Numbered from the stretch's first letter, positions 1 to 11,426 are shown. The stretch: 64,000 nt of DNA from Ovis canadensis (GCF_042477335.2 NC_091245.1:111820501-111884500), one strand, 5' to 3'. Notes: generated from the sequence alone by a model not told the origin. Numbers and translations are program-made.

Positions 1-179
1 TCCACTTAGAACAAGAAACACAGGCGAGAAGGCTAGGAGAGGAGGGCAGTGTACCAGGAGTGCCCCCTGCAGGTCTCACTAGGTGGCACTAGAACAGGAG
101 AAGGTGGCATTGGGTGGGCAGGGATTTCAGGAGGTGCCTGAGCGGAGGATAATGAGAAGGAAGACCATAGCTAGCATCT

Positions 180-391
180 CCAGGTGGCGCTAGTGGTAAA
201 GAACCCGCCTGCCAATGCAGGAGACATAAAGGCCGCAGGTTTTTCCCTGGGTCAGGAAGATCCCCTGGAGGAGGGCATGGCAACCAACTCCAGTATTCTT
301 GCCTGGAGAATCCCACGGACAGAGGAGCCTGGTGGGCTACAGCCCATGGGGTGGCAAAGAGTCAGACACGACTGAGGCCACCTAGCACACA
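180..391 (+). repeat. Bov-tA SINE
   Basis: tRNA-Glu-derived head (GGTGGCGCTAGTGGTAAAGA) followed by the Bov-A body (AACTCCAGTATTCTTGCCTGG, ending CAGACACGACTGAG) and a CA-rich tail. Confidence 0.9.
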
Positions 392-424
392 CACACGCAC
401 CGAGTGCTTGCAACACACCAGTCC

Positions 425-590
425 CTGCCTCGTGTAATCCTCACGACAACATCCCCAGAGATGAACAATACAGGTGTTCTCAGTTCTTAGATGAAGAAAC
501 TGTTCACAGAGGTTAAGTAGCTTGCTCAGAGTGACCCAGCTCCTAAGGAACAGCATTGGGACCTGAACCCAGGACTCTGCCTCCTGAGAC
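425..590 (-). repeat. MIR-like SINE
   Basis: Shows the complement of the MIR core: CTTAGATGAAGAAACTG, then GAGGTTAAGTAGCTTGC and GAACCCAGGACTCTGCC. Confidence 0.65.
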
Positions 591-899
591 TACATTACTC
601 AGCGCTCCCTTTTCCACCTTGCCAAGCCATTTCAGGAACTTCTAACTGGCCAGTATCCATTTCTACATCTTCCCACTCCTTTAGCTCACTGTTCCAACTT
701 TAACACAGCTGGAGAATTGATCAACACATAGGCTATAATAATACTGATGTCGTCCACCACTCTGTGCTTTTAATTATTTCCCTGGGGAAAGTGAACATTC
801 AAGTATTTCCATTCCTCCAATTTTTTTTCTTGATTTTTTTTATCAGTGCTCCTAAAGCTATGTCTTTACAGTTATGATCAGTGAATAAGAATACTTTTG

Positions 900-1223
900 G
901 GATTCCCTGGTGGTCCAGTGGTTAGGAGTCCACACTTCCATTGCCCAGGGCACTGATTTGATCCCTAGTTGGGCTTCCCTGGTGGTTCAGACGATAAACA
1001 ATCTGCCTGCAATGCGGGAGACCTGGGTTCAATTCCTGGGTTGGGAAGATCTGGAGGAGGACATGGCAACCCACTCCAGTATTCTTGCCTGGAGAATCCC
1101 CACGAACAGAGAAGCCTGGCGGGCTACAGTCCATGGGGTCGCAAACAGTCAGACACGACTGACCAACTAAGCACAGCACAGGGCACTACGATCCTACCAG
1201 CTGAGTTGGTGGCCAAAAAAAAG
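900..1223 (+). repeat. Older tRNA-Glu SINE split by a Bov-tA insertion
   Basis: Outer element (GATTCCCTGGTGGTCCAGTGG) runs 900-970 and resumes at about 1185-1223 (GTTGGTGGCCAAAAAAAA). A younger Bov-tA occupies about 970-1180. The repeated CAGGGCACT at about 945 and 1178 suggests rearrangement or duplication at the insertion. Confidence 0.75.
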
Positions 1224-1339
1224 AGAATACTTCCATGTTCTGGTTTTTATGTACCAGTGTGCCAACATGTGTGTTTACATACAAACATCATAACTGCTTA
1301 TACTGCTTTGCCATAGATGTTGCATTGCCAAGGGAGTGG

Positions 1340-1490
1340 GGCATTGGGATGTGAGTGGGACCACTTCTCTGCCAATATCCAACTCTGTGACATTCAGTAA
1401 ACCATTTAACCTTTCTCAGCTTTAGTTTTCTCATCCATAAATGGAGAAAATAGTACTTATCCCATAGGGTATCACCCAGGGTTTTTAAAT
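1340..1490 (+). repeat. MIR-like SINE
   Basis: AACCTTTCTCAGCTTTAGTTTTCTCATCC followed by AAATGGAGAAAATAGTACTT matches the MIR core in the plus orientation. Confidence 0.6.
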
Positions 1491-1549
1491 GAGGTGTGTC
1501 TAGCTCAGAGCTGATACTCAAAGAATCCTTAATAGTAGCGTCAGTATTT

Positions 1550-1823
1550 GGAGAAGGCAATGTCACCCCACTCCAGTACTCTTGCCTGGAAAATCCCATG
1601 GATGGAGGAGCCTGGTGGGCTGCAGTCCATGGGGTCGCTAAGAGTCGGACACGACTGAGTGACTTCACTTTCACTTTTCTCTTTCCTGCATTGGAGAAGG
1701 AAATGGCAACCCACTCCAGTGTTCTTGCCTGGAGAATCCCAGGGACGGCGGAGCCTGGTAGGCTGCCATCTATGGGGTCGCACAGACTTGGACACGACTG
1801 AAGCGACTCAGCAGCAGCAGCAG
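1550..1823 (+). repeat. Bov-A2 (ART2A-type) dimeric SINE
   Basis: Two Bov-A monomers in tandem, each starting GGAGAAGG and ending near GGACACGACTGA, joined by CTTCACTTTCACTTTTC and ending in a (CAG)n tail. Confidence 0.9.
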
Positions 1824-2559
1824 TGTCAGAATTCTGTGCTAATGCGTCTTTCTCCCGAGCAACCATGTGCTTCTGGTGGGCAGGGACTTATTTCTGTAAC
1901 TGCTTCCACCCAGCACATTACCTGGTACTTGGGCTCCACGAGAGTTTGTTGAATGAAGAGTTATAAGCCCTAACCTAGCCTTTTCTGTTGGACATCTGGG
2001 CTGTTTCTAGACCTTTCACTGTTAACAAACTAGACTCCAGAGCCCTTCTATTCACATTGCTTCATTCAGTCTGCACACCCTGTGAAGTAGGTGGCAAGAG
2101 GCTATTTGCACATATCCACGTCCTGGGAAAGATGGAGCAACTGCGGCTGACTGAAATGGGTCACCTCGCAAATCAGTGACAAAGGTTAGAACCCCTGACC
2201 CTACCTCCCTTCCTTGGGTGGATCTCTTTTCTCTCTGACTACCTTCCTCTGGATCAGAGTGGCCTCTCCAAAATGAAGACTGTGATGGCGGGCCTGACCA
2301 AGAGCCTGACTTGAACCCAGGAAACTGCCTCATGAGATCCTATTACTCAGCACCGCCTTTTCCATCTTGCCAGGCCATTCCAGGAACTTCAAACCTTCCA
2401 GCACCCAGAAGCCCGACTGGAGGTGAATCCCCGGGAAACCAAATGCCTAATTCCCAAACACATCAGGGCTTGTATTTTCTCAGAGCAAGGAGCTTCTTAG
2501 GAAAGAGCCAGCATGCCAGCTTTTCTTCTTTTTTTTTTTCCTGAGGGGGTGAGGAGGCG

Positions 2560-2897
2560 AGCATTGAGTTGTCCAGGAGGAGGGACTTTGGCTAAAAATA
2601 GCCGTGGCGTGTGGATCAGCCTCTAGTGGTACCCAGGACTGGGGAGGGGAGGGGGATGCTCTAGAGCTGTCGCCAGACCGGTTGCTGTGGAAACAAGAGA
2701 GGAGCAGGGGAGCCTGGGAAGTGGGGATGACACAGATAGCGAGTCCTAGTCAGAGCTGCCGCTACATTTAGGGGAAACAGCAGTGCTCGCGGCTCCCACC
2801 CTCCAGGGGTGCTTGGGGTGAGGGGGAGGCGGTGTCAGGGGCATGGACGCTACCCCCCAGGGGTCTCTGCTGCCGGCTACTCTCCTCTCCACACGCT
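2560..2897 (+). promoter_or_regulatory. KCNJ9: Candidate KCNJ9 promoter and non-coding first exon
   Basis: Human KCNJ9 has a non-coding exon a few kb upstream of the start-codon exon. Here a GC-rich block holds a perfect MEF2 consensus (CTAAAAATAG, 2592-2601), GC-rich Sp1-like runs (2638-2655), an RFX X-box-like GTTGCTGTGGAAAC (2681-2694) and a strong donor CT/GTGAGT at 2898. The location is inferred from these sites and spacing; no transcript evidence is available. Confidence 0.35.
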
Positions 2898-3699
2898 GTG
2901 AGTTGAGTTGCGGGGGACTTGGGTTTGGGCCCCTATTTCCAAAGCAAGTGGGGATTTGGGAAGAGCTGGTTCCTGAGGGAGTTTTCATCAGATACCCTTC
3001 CAACAAATAAGCCCCCTTGCAGGCCAGCACTCTCAAGCGGGAGAAAGGGAGATTCAGCAGAACGCAGCACTGGGGTCTTCTGAAAAGGGGCACAGCATGC
3101 ACATGAAATAAGGACGAACAGGCTGGAGGAACAGGACTCTTTGGAGGGAAGCTGCAGAAATTGAGTCTTTGCTCCTGGGATGGAGGCAACCATTTCACAC
3201 CTTTCCTGCCCCACTGAGGAAAATGCAGCCCCCACTTAAGGAAGATGGGAGACAGAACACAGTCAAAGTGAGGCTCACCTAGATCCCCAGGGCAATGGAG
3301 GGCGAAAGAGTTCTGGGGACTCTGACTCTGGGGTTTCTTCCTCACACATGGCAGAGAAATCTGTCTAAGCAGGCAGACTGGGGGTCAGATGACCTAAGAC
3401 CTCAAGAGAACATCTGAAAGCCCACCTGGACGGAAGCTGGAATATGTGGGCTCAGGCTCTTTTCTGCAGGACCTGTGATCTCTAAGCCGATCAGTGCTTG
3501 GAGATCACTTCTCAAGGATATCCTGGGCTGCGGGGAGAGAAAGGGATGCTCACCACTGGGGGAGGGGAAGACCCTAACCTGCCGTTGCACTGGGACTCGT
3601 GGACGTGTCCCCGATTCCTCCTGAAAAATAAATATAGGGGTGCCCCCAAGCTCCAAGCCCTCTTGTTTTGGTTTTTCCTCCTGCCCTCTACCCCAGCAA

Positions 3700-3743
3700 C
3701 ACACACAAACCACACATACACCCACACCCACACCCACACCACC
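3700..3743 (+). repeat. CA/CCCACA simple repeat
   Basis: Run of CACACAAACC then four CCCACA-type units, upstream of KCNJ9 in the putative first intron. Otherwise 2900-5220 shows no repeat or gene. Confidence 0.8.
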
Positions 3744-5221
3744 TCCAAAGATCTACAGAACACCTCACTCCAGAACTTAAATTCAAGAGTGCTGGGTTTG
3801 GAGTTACATATCCAGGCAGCGTCTCCCCAGGACCTGGTCAAATGTCCAGACCATCTGTGGTCCTTATGTCACATCTTCCCATCCACCACTCTACTACAAC
3901 CAGTCCAGGATTCCTTGGAGTGGGAGAAGAGGATGATTCCCAGGAAGAAGCGAAGGTTGAAAAGCCTTGAATCTTTATTCTTAACCTTTCCTTGTATGGG
4001 CTATACCTCCTAGGGGTCCCTAGATGCCTACGGAAGGACTCTGGGTCTCTCTCTCTCAGGGCAGATTGCAGTCCAGAGAGCTGCTCACAGGGAAGAATTT
4101 AAAGCAAAATCGGGTAGGCTTCTCTTGGAATGTGAGATCTGGGACATATGGAGGGGGGGCTGTTGTCAGGATAGTCAAGGGAGGTGGGAGGCTGGGGCGG
4201 GGAGAGAACTGAAGGGAGGAGAGAGGTAAATGCGGGTGCTTCGATCACTTAATCTGAGTTAAAGGCTCATTAGCTCAGGCTCAAACTCTGAGTTAAAGAG
4301 TAGGTTGCTAGAGGGTTACAAGCCTAATCCTGATGACCTTTGTGCTTCTTTTACCCTGGCTGTCCGTGTTGATCTCACATCCTCCGACCCTCCTGCCCAC
4401 TTGCAGGCTGTCTCCACTGTGGAAATAACCCAGGGGAAATGGGGCTAACACTACAGCTGCAATGACCAGCATCAGTCCTCAGGGAGAATTCTCAGTGGGA
4501 ATTTCCTAAGGTGGGAATGTTCAACCTTTGCCCACTGGAGATTTTTCACTCGCTTTCCACCACTTTCACTTCTTCTTTGTAAGCTTCTTGAGAGGAAGAA
4601 GGTGTGCGGGGAGGGGAGCTGGGGGTAGAGTAAGCAACGTCCAAAAAGGGAGGAATGGGAAAGACTTTCTGTGTCAGTCTCCTGGTAAATGGTAAAACAG
4701 CCTAGTTAGCCGGCAGGCTGAATGCGGAGGTCAGGGATAAGGGGACTGCCTGACTTTAGCCTGGGTTGGGTGGAAGCGGGAGACCTTTGGGCAGGGAGGG
4801 CTCTGCACTGGCGAGGAAGATGAACCACCACCTGCTTTCAAGAAGCTCACAGTGCACAGATCTCAGGAAACTCCCTTCTTGCCCAGGGCCTTCTGCCTGG
4901 GGGTGGCCGTGAGGTGCTGCACAGCCCAGTTAGAGGCAGTGGGACCAATATCTCTGTTACCATGCCCCGCCCTTTCCTTCTAAAATAATCAGTCATGCAG
5001 AGTGCGATCCAGTTCATACACCCTATCCCACTGGATCCTCATGATTTTGTGAGCTGCGGGTGGGGCCAGCTAGGGCTGTGTGTATCGTTCCCATTCTACC
5101 GATGCGGCAAGCCGTGGCAGCGAGGGACTCGCACAGGGCCACCCGGCCCCTGCGCGCAGGCCCGGACGTCTCGGCCTCTCCGGCGGGTCGGCTAATACAG
5201 CCCACCTCTCAGCCCCTCCAG

Positions 5222-5276
5222 GCCCCGCGCCGCCGCCCGGGCAGTGACCTCGCCGCCCGCGGCCACGGCCATGGCC
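5222..5276 (+). other. KCNJ9: Probable KCNJ9 5' UTR segment in the start-codon exon
   Basis: A pyrimidine-rich stretch ending CTCCAG at 5216-5221, with a possible branch-point motif CTAAT near 5192, looks like a splice acceptor for the exon carrying the start codon. The 55 bases to the ATG would be 5' UTR. Inferred from the splice signal. Confidence 0.45.
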
Positions 5277-6126
5277 ATGGCGCAGGAGAACGCCGCCTTC
5301 TCGCCGGGCCCGGAGGAGCCGCCGCGGCGCCGCGGCCGCCAGCGCTACGTGGAAAAGGACGGGCGCTGCAACGTGCAGCAGGGCAACGTGCGTGAGACGT
5401 ACCGCTACCTGACCGACCTGTTCACCACGCTCGTGGACCTGCAGTGGCGCCTGAGCCTGCTCTTCTTCGTGCTGGCCTACGCGCTCACCTGGCTCTTCTT
5501 CGGCGCCATCTGGTGGCTGATCGCCTACGGCCGCGGCGACCTGGAGCACCTGGAGGACACGGCGTGGACCCCGTGTGTCAACAACCTCAACGGCTTCGTG
5601 GCCGCCTTCCTCTTCTCCATCGAGACGGAGACCACCATCGGCTACGGGCACCGCGTCATCACCGACCAGTGCCCCGAGGGCATCGTGCTGCTGCTGCTGC
5701 AGGCCATCCTGGGCTCCATGGTGAACGCCTTCATGGTGGGCTGCATGTTCGTCAAGATCTCGCAGCCCAACAAGCGCGCCGCCACGCTCGTCTTCTCCTC
5801 GCACGCCGTGGTGTCGCTGCGCGACGGGCGCCTCTGCCTCATGTTCCGGGTGGGCGACCTGCGATCTTCGCACATCGTCGAGGCCTCCATCCGCGCCAAG
5901 CTCATCCGCTCGCGCCAGACGCTGGAGGGCGAGTTCATCCCGCTGCACCAGACCGACCTCAGCGTGGGCTTCGACACGGGCGACGACCGCCTCTTCCTCG
6001 TCTCGCCTCTGGTCATCAGCCACGAGATCGACGCCGCCAGTCCCTTCTGGGAGGCGTCGCGCCGCGCCCTCGAGAGGGACGACTTCGAGATCGTGGTCAT
6101 CCTCGAGGGCATGGTGGAAGCCACGG
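5277..6126 (+). CDS. KCNJ9: KCNJ9 first coding exon
   Basis: This exon encodes residues 1-283 plus the first base of codon 284: the N-terminus, M1, pore loop, M2 and the first half of the cytoplasmic domain. The donor GTGCGG follows base 6126 in phase 1. The exon is extremely GC- and CpG-rich, which produces long spurious open frames on both strands. Confidence 0.96.
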
Positions 6127-9100
6127 GTGCGGGCGGACCCGAGGAGGAGGAAGAGGGGAGGCGAGCGGGTGGGCGGAAAACTGGACCTAGAGGAGCCAGG
6201 GCAGGCGAAGCAGGGGATGAGGAGGGATGGAGGGACGGGTAGAGAATGGATGGAGAGGCTGGTAGAGGATGAGAGAGTCTGAGGTGAGATTCGGGACCTG
6301 GGTTGGGAGAGGTGTGTGAACAGAGTGATTCCGCAGAGAGCCGAGAAAAAGCAGGACTCCTCCGAAGTAGCCTGGCCGGGTCCCTGGCTCAGAAGTGGAA
6401 ACAGGGCAGAGTAATGACAGTAGCCAACCCAGTGCTTACTCCGTGCCCTGCACGGTTCCAAAGCACCTTCCCCTCTGAGCTCATTTAATCCAAGCCCCAT
6501 GAAGGACCCCGCTGAGGTTATTTCTCATTTGGGGGCTCATTTTTCAGGGAGCAGAATGCCCCAGTGAGAAGTTAAGTTGTCCACAGTCATAGGCTAAATA
6601 AGCAGTGGACACAGGCAGTCTGGCTTCAGTGTTTAGGGTGCAGAGTAGGAGGGAAGGTTTAGGTTTGCAATCTTTCTCAGTACTGAGAGGTCCAGGCTTC
6701 TGGAATTTGATGGTGAGGGTTTTTCCATGACCTGAATTATTCCTAGCCTGGACCTTAAGGAGAGGTTGATAGCTGCTCGCAGCTCTGCCTGGGTTTCCCA
6801 ATCCATCAAAAGGCTCAGTTTCCACTGACAAAGGAAACAGATGACCTGAACATTTCGAGCCCCTTTCCAGAAGGAATTGGCAATGTACCTGTAATGTCAG
6901 AACTTCCAACTCAGGCCTCCACAGTGAAAGGTTTGGGAGCAAGTCCCTGGTGGCTCAGACGGTAAAGTGTCTGTCTACAATATGGGAGACCCGGGTTCGA
7001 TCCCTGGGTTGGGAAGATCCCCTGGAGAAGGAAATGGCAACCCACTCCAGTACTATTGCCTGGAAAACCCCATGGATGGAGGAGTGTGGTAGGCTATGGT
7101 CCATGGGGTCTCCAAGAGTCGGACACGACTGAGCGACTTCACTTCACAGGACAAGACCAGTGTAGCAGGACCAGCAAATGAGTCCTTTGATACTTGAGAT
7201 CCAGAAGAGGGTACTTCCCTGGCAGTTCAGCAGTTGAGACTCTGAGCTGCCAGTGCAGGAGGTGGGGCTGGATCCCTGGTCCGGGGACTAAGATCCTGTA
7301 TGCTTTGGTGGGGCCCAAAACAATTTTTTTTTTTTTAATGGGGATAGAAATGGGAGGAGAAGATTGCAAGTGGATAACCAAAGGCCCACCAGGTGGCCCT
7401 GTGGCTCCTGCCTGTGTTGTCCCCTGCTGGCTTATCCTAGGTTGGTGCCAGCAAACACGCTTCACTCTGAGCCTGTACCACTTTCTGCCTCAGTGTTCCT
7501 CACTCCTTCCCCCACATCGTACCCCCCCTCCCCGTTCCCTTCGCTTCCCCCACTCACCCTGTTTCCTTTCCTCTCATCTCACCAGCTGGCACTCTTGCTG
7601 GTACCTGGGAAATCCCTGCCCAACCCTCTTCTCATGTATCGCCAACCTTCACCCTCTTCCTCGAGCCCTCTCTCTCCAGGGTCACTTTTGCTTCCTCTGC
7701 CCCTCCTCTGCTGGACATTCCCTCTGCCAGTCAAAGGAACAGAGAATGCCAACGTCCCCACACTGGCTCGAGGTGGGGCTTTCAGTGCTAAGAGCCGGGC
7801 TCTGATCAGCTAGTGTTCACGCTTCTGTTCCCCTTTGTTCAAAGGTAGATATGAGTTGAGTGGGATGTGAGAGACCCCAAGTAGAGGAGAAGCATTTGCT
7901 GCAGTGGCTGTGGCCACCCCACAGGGAAAACAGGACACACGGCCATGGCAAGGAGTACGGGGGAAGGGTAGGTGAAGGAGAGAGGGAGGGGAGCTTATCG
8001 GATTTTTCTAGAGAGACAAAGTTGGAAAGGATGGTATTTTGGGTGAGAGAGTCAGTATCCAAAATGCTTCTGAAAAACAAGTATAATGAGCCAAAAACCC
8101 AACAAGATGACATTTAAAAGGAATAAATATAAAGTTCTAGATTTAGGCTTAAAAAAAATCACTTATGTAAGCACAGCATGGAAGAGCTCTGGTGAAAAAA
8201 GAACTGGGGGTTTTAGTTGGCCACAGGCAATGTGATACAGCTTCCCAAAATGTTTATATAATGTGATCTTGGGCCCTATTAGCTAAAGAATCATGGGCAG
8301 AAGGAGAGGCAGTGAGCCCTCTCTTATGCATGCATCAGGCCACGGTTGGAGTATTTATCACATCCAAAGTGCTTAAAGCATCCTTTGGCCATTCTGGTTT
8401 GCAGTCAAGAAAGTAAAATTTTTGGAAGCCAGGTCACAGGAATGGTGAAGGGAGACAGATATTCAGTCTGAAAGAGAGAAGACATGATGAAACCAGAGAC
8501 TCCTGCTTCCAGTTACTTGAAGGGGTATCATCAAGCAGAGGAATGAGACTAAGGGAAGCAGATTTTGGCTCTGTACAAAGAACAACTCAAATAGTAGCGC
8601 TATTACACAAAAGAGGGGATTCCTTGTGAGGTGGTGAGTTCTTAATCCTAGGAGGTAATCAAGTGCACGCTAAACGCGCATGATTGGGAATGCTCCAGTG
8701 GGGGACCCTGCATGGAAAGGCAAGTTGGGCTAGATGATCCCCAAGGTCAGTCTCAAGGTTAAGCTTGTCTGGTTGGCATCTCCAGTGGAGGGGAAGGGAG
8801 AATGTGGGCCAGAGAGGAAGGGTTGGGATAAATGGAGGAGAGGAGGGGTACAAAAATTGGGAAGGAAGAGAAAGTGGACCAAAGGGGGTTGCGGGCCCTT
8901 GAGGAGGGCTACAGGCAAGAGTTTTAGGAATAGGGTTGTGGAATGACACAGGAGAGGTAAGGCTCCGCTGGGATCCCCTTGACCTATGCCCCTCCCCCCA
9001 GGAATGACATGCCAAGCTCGGAGCTCCTACCTGGTGGATGAGGTGCTATGGGGCCACCGCTTCACCTCAGTGCTGACCCTGGAGGATGGCTTCTATGAAG

Positions 9101-9369
9101 TAGACTATGCCAGCTTCCACGAGACCTTTGAGGTGCCCACACCTTCATGCAGTGCCCGGGAGCTGGCCGAGGCCGCGGCCCGACTGGACGCCCATCTCTA
9201 CTGGTCCATCCCCAGCCGGCTGGACGAGAAGGTGGAGGAGGAGGGGGCTGGAGAGGGGGCTGGAGAGGAGGCGGGAGAGGAGGCGGGAGAGGGGGCGGGT
9301 GAAGGGGCTGGGGTTGACAAAGAGCAGAATGGCTGCCTGCCACCCCCAGAGAGTGAGTCCAAGGTATGA
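5277..9369 (+). CDS. KCNJ9: KCNJ9: G-protein-gated inward rectifier K+ channel subunit GIRK3 (Kir3.3), complete coding region in two exons
   Basis: Joining 5277-6126 to 9002-9369 gives 1218 nt and 405 residues. Seen: a cytoplasmic N-terminus, transmembrane helix M1 at about residues 59-84, a pore with filter TIGYG at 120-124, M2 at about 135-160 with the rectification-position Asn at 150, then a long cytoplasmic domain. The tail holds YWSI (350-353), reported as a lysosomal sorting signal in GIRK3, a Gly/Ala/Glu repeat (365-387), and ends ESKV, a class I PDZ ligand bound by SNX27. Family knowledge: GIRK3 assembles with GIRK1 or GIRK2 at the plasma membrane and is opened by G-beta-gamma downstream of Gi/o receptors in neurons. 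The protein is 12 residues longer than the 393-residue human form because of the repeat. The start at 5277 gives the family N-terminus MAQEN; an in-frame ATG at 5271 would add two residues. Confidence 0.97.
6415..6640 (-). repeat. MIR SINE in the KCNJ9 intron
   Basis: Complement of MIR: AGTGCTTACTCCGTGCCCTG, GAGCTCATTTAATCC and later AGTTAAGTTGTCCACAGTCATA. Confidence 0.65.
6940..7148 (+). repeat. Bov-tA SINE in the KCNJ9 intron
   Basis: GTCCCTGGTGGCTCAGACGG head, GACCCGGGTTCGATCCCTGG (box-B-like), Bov-A body ending GTCGGACACGACTGAGCG. Confidence 0.9.
7213..7337 (+). repeat. tRNA-Glu SINE (older ruminant/cetartiodactyl type)
   Basis: ACTTCCCTGGCAGTTCAGCAG to ACTAAGATCCTGTATGC, with T-rich end. 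Same family as the outer element at 900. Confidence 0.7.
8040..8770 (+). repeat. L3/CR1-type ancient LINE 3' end in the KCNJ9 intron
   Basis: The segment ends with CAAGTTGGGCTAGATGATCCCCAAGGTC, and contains ACTGGGGGTTTTAGTTGGCCACA and TGTGATCTTGGGC, all hallmarks of the CR1-like LINE 3' region. Strongly decayed; no open frame. Confidence 0.7.
9002..9369 (+). CDS. KCNJ9: KCNJ9 last coding exon
   Basis: The acceptor is a C-rich tract ending in AG at 9000-9001. The first two bases complete Gly284, followed by MTCQARSS. The exon encodes the distal cytoplasmic domain, the YWSI signal, the Gly/Glu repeat and the ESKV terminus, with stop TGA at 9367-9369. Confidence 0.96.
9244..9312 (+). repeat. 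KCNJ9: Coding minisatellite in KCNJ9, 12-bp unit
   Basis: About six tandem 12-bp units (variants of GGGGCTGGAGAG) encode the run GAGE/EAGE at residues 365-387. The human protein has a shorter version, so unit number probably varies among species and perhaps among individuals. Confidence 0.85.
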
Positions 9370-10564
9370 CCAGATTCCTCCAGACCCCTGTGGCAGGGCC
9401 AGAAACAGGTACCTGGGCAGCTGAATGTCGTAGGTGGAGAAAGAGTCCGGCAAGGTCCCTATGAATGCACCAAAGCTGGAGAGCCCCCTCAGAATCTCGG
9501 GTCTGGGATCCAACTTGGACAGGAGAGATCCTGATTTCAGGAGAATGGAGGGTGAGGATGGGTGAACTTACCCAGCCTGTCTGTGTTTGACCTTCCTGTC
9601 TGCTCATAGTTGGATATGTGGACAGAAGGATGGGCCTGTGTGAGCCGGATGAGAAGACGGAAGCAGAGAGAGACAGCCAGTAGATAGATAAATGGGCTGA
9701 CAAGCTGGTGGAGCGCTCAGGGCTGCCGCTAACTCACAGAGCATCTTTGTGCAAATTCTAAAAAGGCACCCTTTTCCTCTAGACTGACACCACCCTAAAC
9801 CAGGGTGCACGGCTTGGGGAGCAGATGTGGGCTGCATTTTAGTCTCCACTCTTCTCCTCAGCCAGCCTCCCCGAGTCTGGCCCATCTTGTCTCACTGGAT
9901 GCAGCAGCCGGAGCTAGCCAGGGCAGAGAAAGCTGGAAGGAGGCAGGCAAAGAGGGAGAGGCTGTCCTCCCACCTCCACCCCCACCACCGTGACAGGCTG
10001 GGGGCAGGCTGAGACGCTGGCGGGGGCAGCTCAGTAGGGTGTGAAGGACCTCATCCATGATGGAGGGAAACCAACTGTAGGGGAGATGCCAGAGCTGGGG
10101 CCCTAGGGGCCTGGGGCTGGGCCTGGACAAGGCAAGCTGAGGACGACCATCTTCTAACAGAGAAGGGAGACCTCAGAAGTGCCACTGCAGAGGCGGGAGG
10201 GGAGAGCAGGGTTGAGAAGAGAGGAACCAGGGGAGACACGGAGCTCGTGAGTTCACTAGAGCTGGGACACAGGGCCCTCGGGAAACAAGACTCAGTCTTG
10301 GGGTACAGTGAGAGGGAGTCATTCACGTGGCTCACTGGGTGCCAGCTGGGTCCGGAGCGCTGACCCGGGCATGTGTGGGGAAGATGGCCAGAGATCCGAT
10401 TCCTATTCCAGGAATACAGCACGTGCATGTGGGAAAGACAGGGACATATGCCTTTGGCAACTGTTTCAAACCAAGAACCTGGGCAATCTCTCTGAGTAGG
10501 GGTGGGAGTGCTCGGTGATCAGAAAGCCGAGGACTGAGTCAGACCTAGAGAGAGAGTGACTTGA

Positions 10565-10760
10565 GCCAGCAGTTGTGAACTGGGGTGGGCATCACCCCAG
10601 TTGGGTGGGCATCAGGATCAACCTGGAGGACTCGGGGACACAGATGGTTGAACTGCACTCCCAGAGTTTTGGACACAGTAGGGCTGGGGCAGAGACCAAA
10701 ACTCTGCATTTCTAACGCGTCAGGTCCTGATGCCAGAACAGGGACCACGCTTTGAGAAGC
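10565..10760. repeat. MER5-like (hAT-Charlie) DNA transposon fragment in the KCNJ9 3' UTR
   Basis: Starts AGCAGTTGTGAACTGGGG and ends ACGCTTTGAGAAGCC, imperfect inverted ends of the MER5 type, with CTCTGCATTTCTAACGCGTC inside. Confidence 0.5.
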
Positions 10761-11426
10761 CCTCCCCGAAGCAGACTGGGGGTTCTGTCAGGAAGTGGGC
10801 ATCAAGCTGAGGAGGCGCTGAGGATCCTTGGGAAGGAGACTGAAATATAATGGGTGGAGAATTGTGGTGGGGGGAAAGGGGACCCTGAAACCCAGTCTGA
10901 AGAGTTTAACTCTGGACTCAGGGACTCACCTGTCAGTGAAAATAGGGTAGCGACAAGCTAGAGATGGGGTTTGGTGAAGATGAGTAGGCATAATAGATAG
11001 AGCAAAGCAGCTGGGAGGGCTTCGGGGGGGTCCTGGAGAAGCAATGGGAGCTGGAGGAGGAAGGGCATCAGTGACAGAGGATGGAATCCCACCTGGGACT
11101 TGACGTAGGCTCAAACGTGGGAGAAGGTTGAGAGAGAAGCCAGAGTCCAAATATCTGGATGTGGCTGTGGCCTGCCGTTTGCCCAGCTGGGACAGGAGCC
11201 CCTGGAGACATGTTCCCATGCCACGTGCATCCCCTTCCTGGCCTCATCCCAGTCACCAGCGAGGCCCTCCATCCCAGGATGATGAAGGGAGAGCAACAGC
11301 GAGTCAAGAAGGGGCAGAGATGGGGGAGCCTGCGGCTGGGAGAGACGTGTACACACGCACAAGCGCACCGTCCCCAGCGGCGACCTCCAGCCCTTGGCCC
11401 TGGCCACATCCCACTCCCGAACGTTT

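Larger units (their letters stand above)
5090..6130. promoter_or_regulatory. KCNJ9: CpG island over the KCNJ9 coding exon
   Basis: Sustained high GC with very frequent CG dinucleotides begins upstream of the start codon and stops at the end of the exon, dropping sharply in the intron. It is partly coding-driven and need not mark a transcription start. Confidence 0.7.

Noticed and set aside
180-391. Possible tRNA gene (box A/B-like sequence in this and about a dozen similar blocks)
   Set aside because: These are tRNA-derived heads of Bov-tA and related SINEs; they lack an intact tRNA cloverleaf and are followed by the Bov-A body.
5070-6500. 476-codon open frame on the minus strand opposite KCNJ9 exon, and a 248-codon alternative plus frame at 5444-6190
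   Set aside because: Both are shadows of the GC-rich, codon-biased KCNJ9 exon; their composition is low complexity (His/Arg/Ala/Glu-rich) with no family resemblance.
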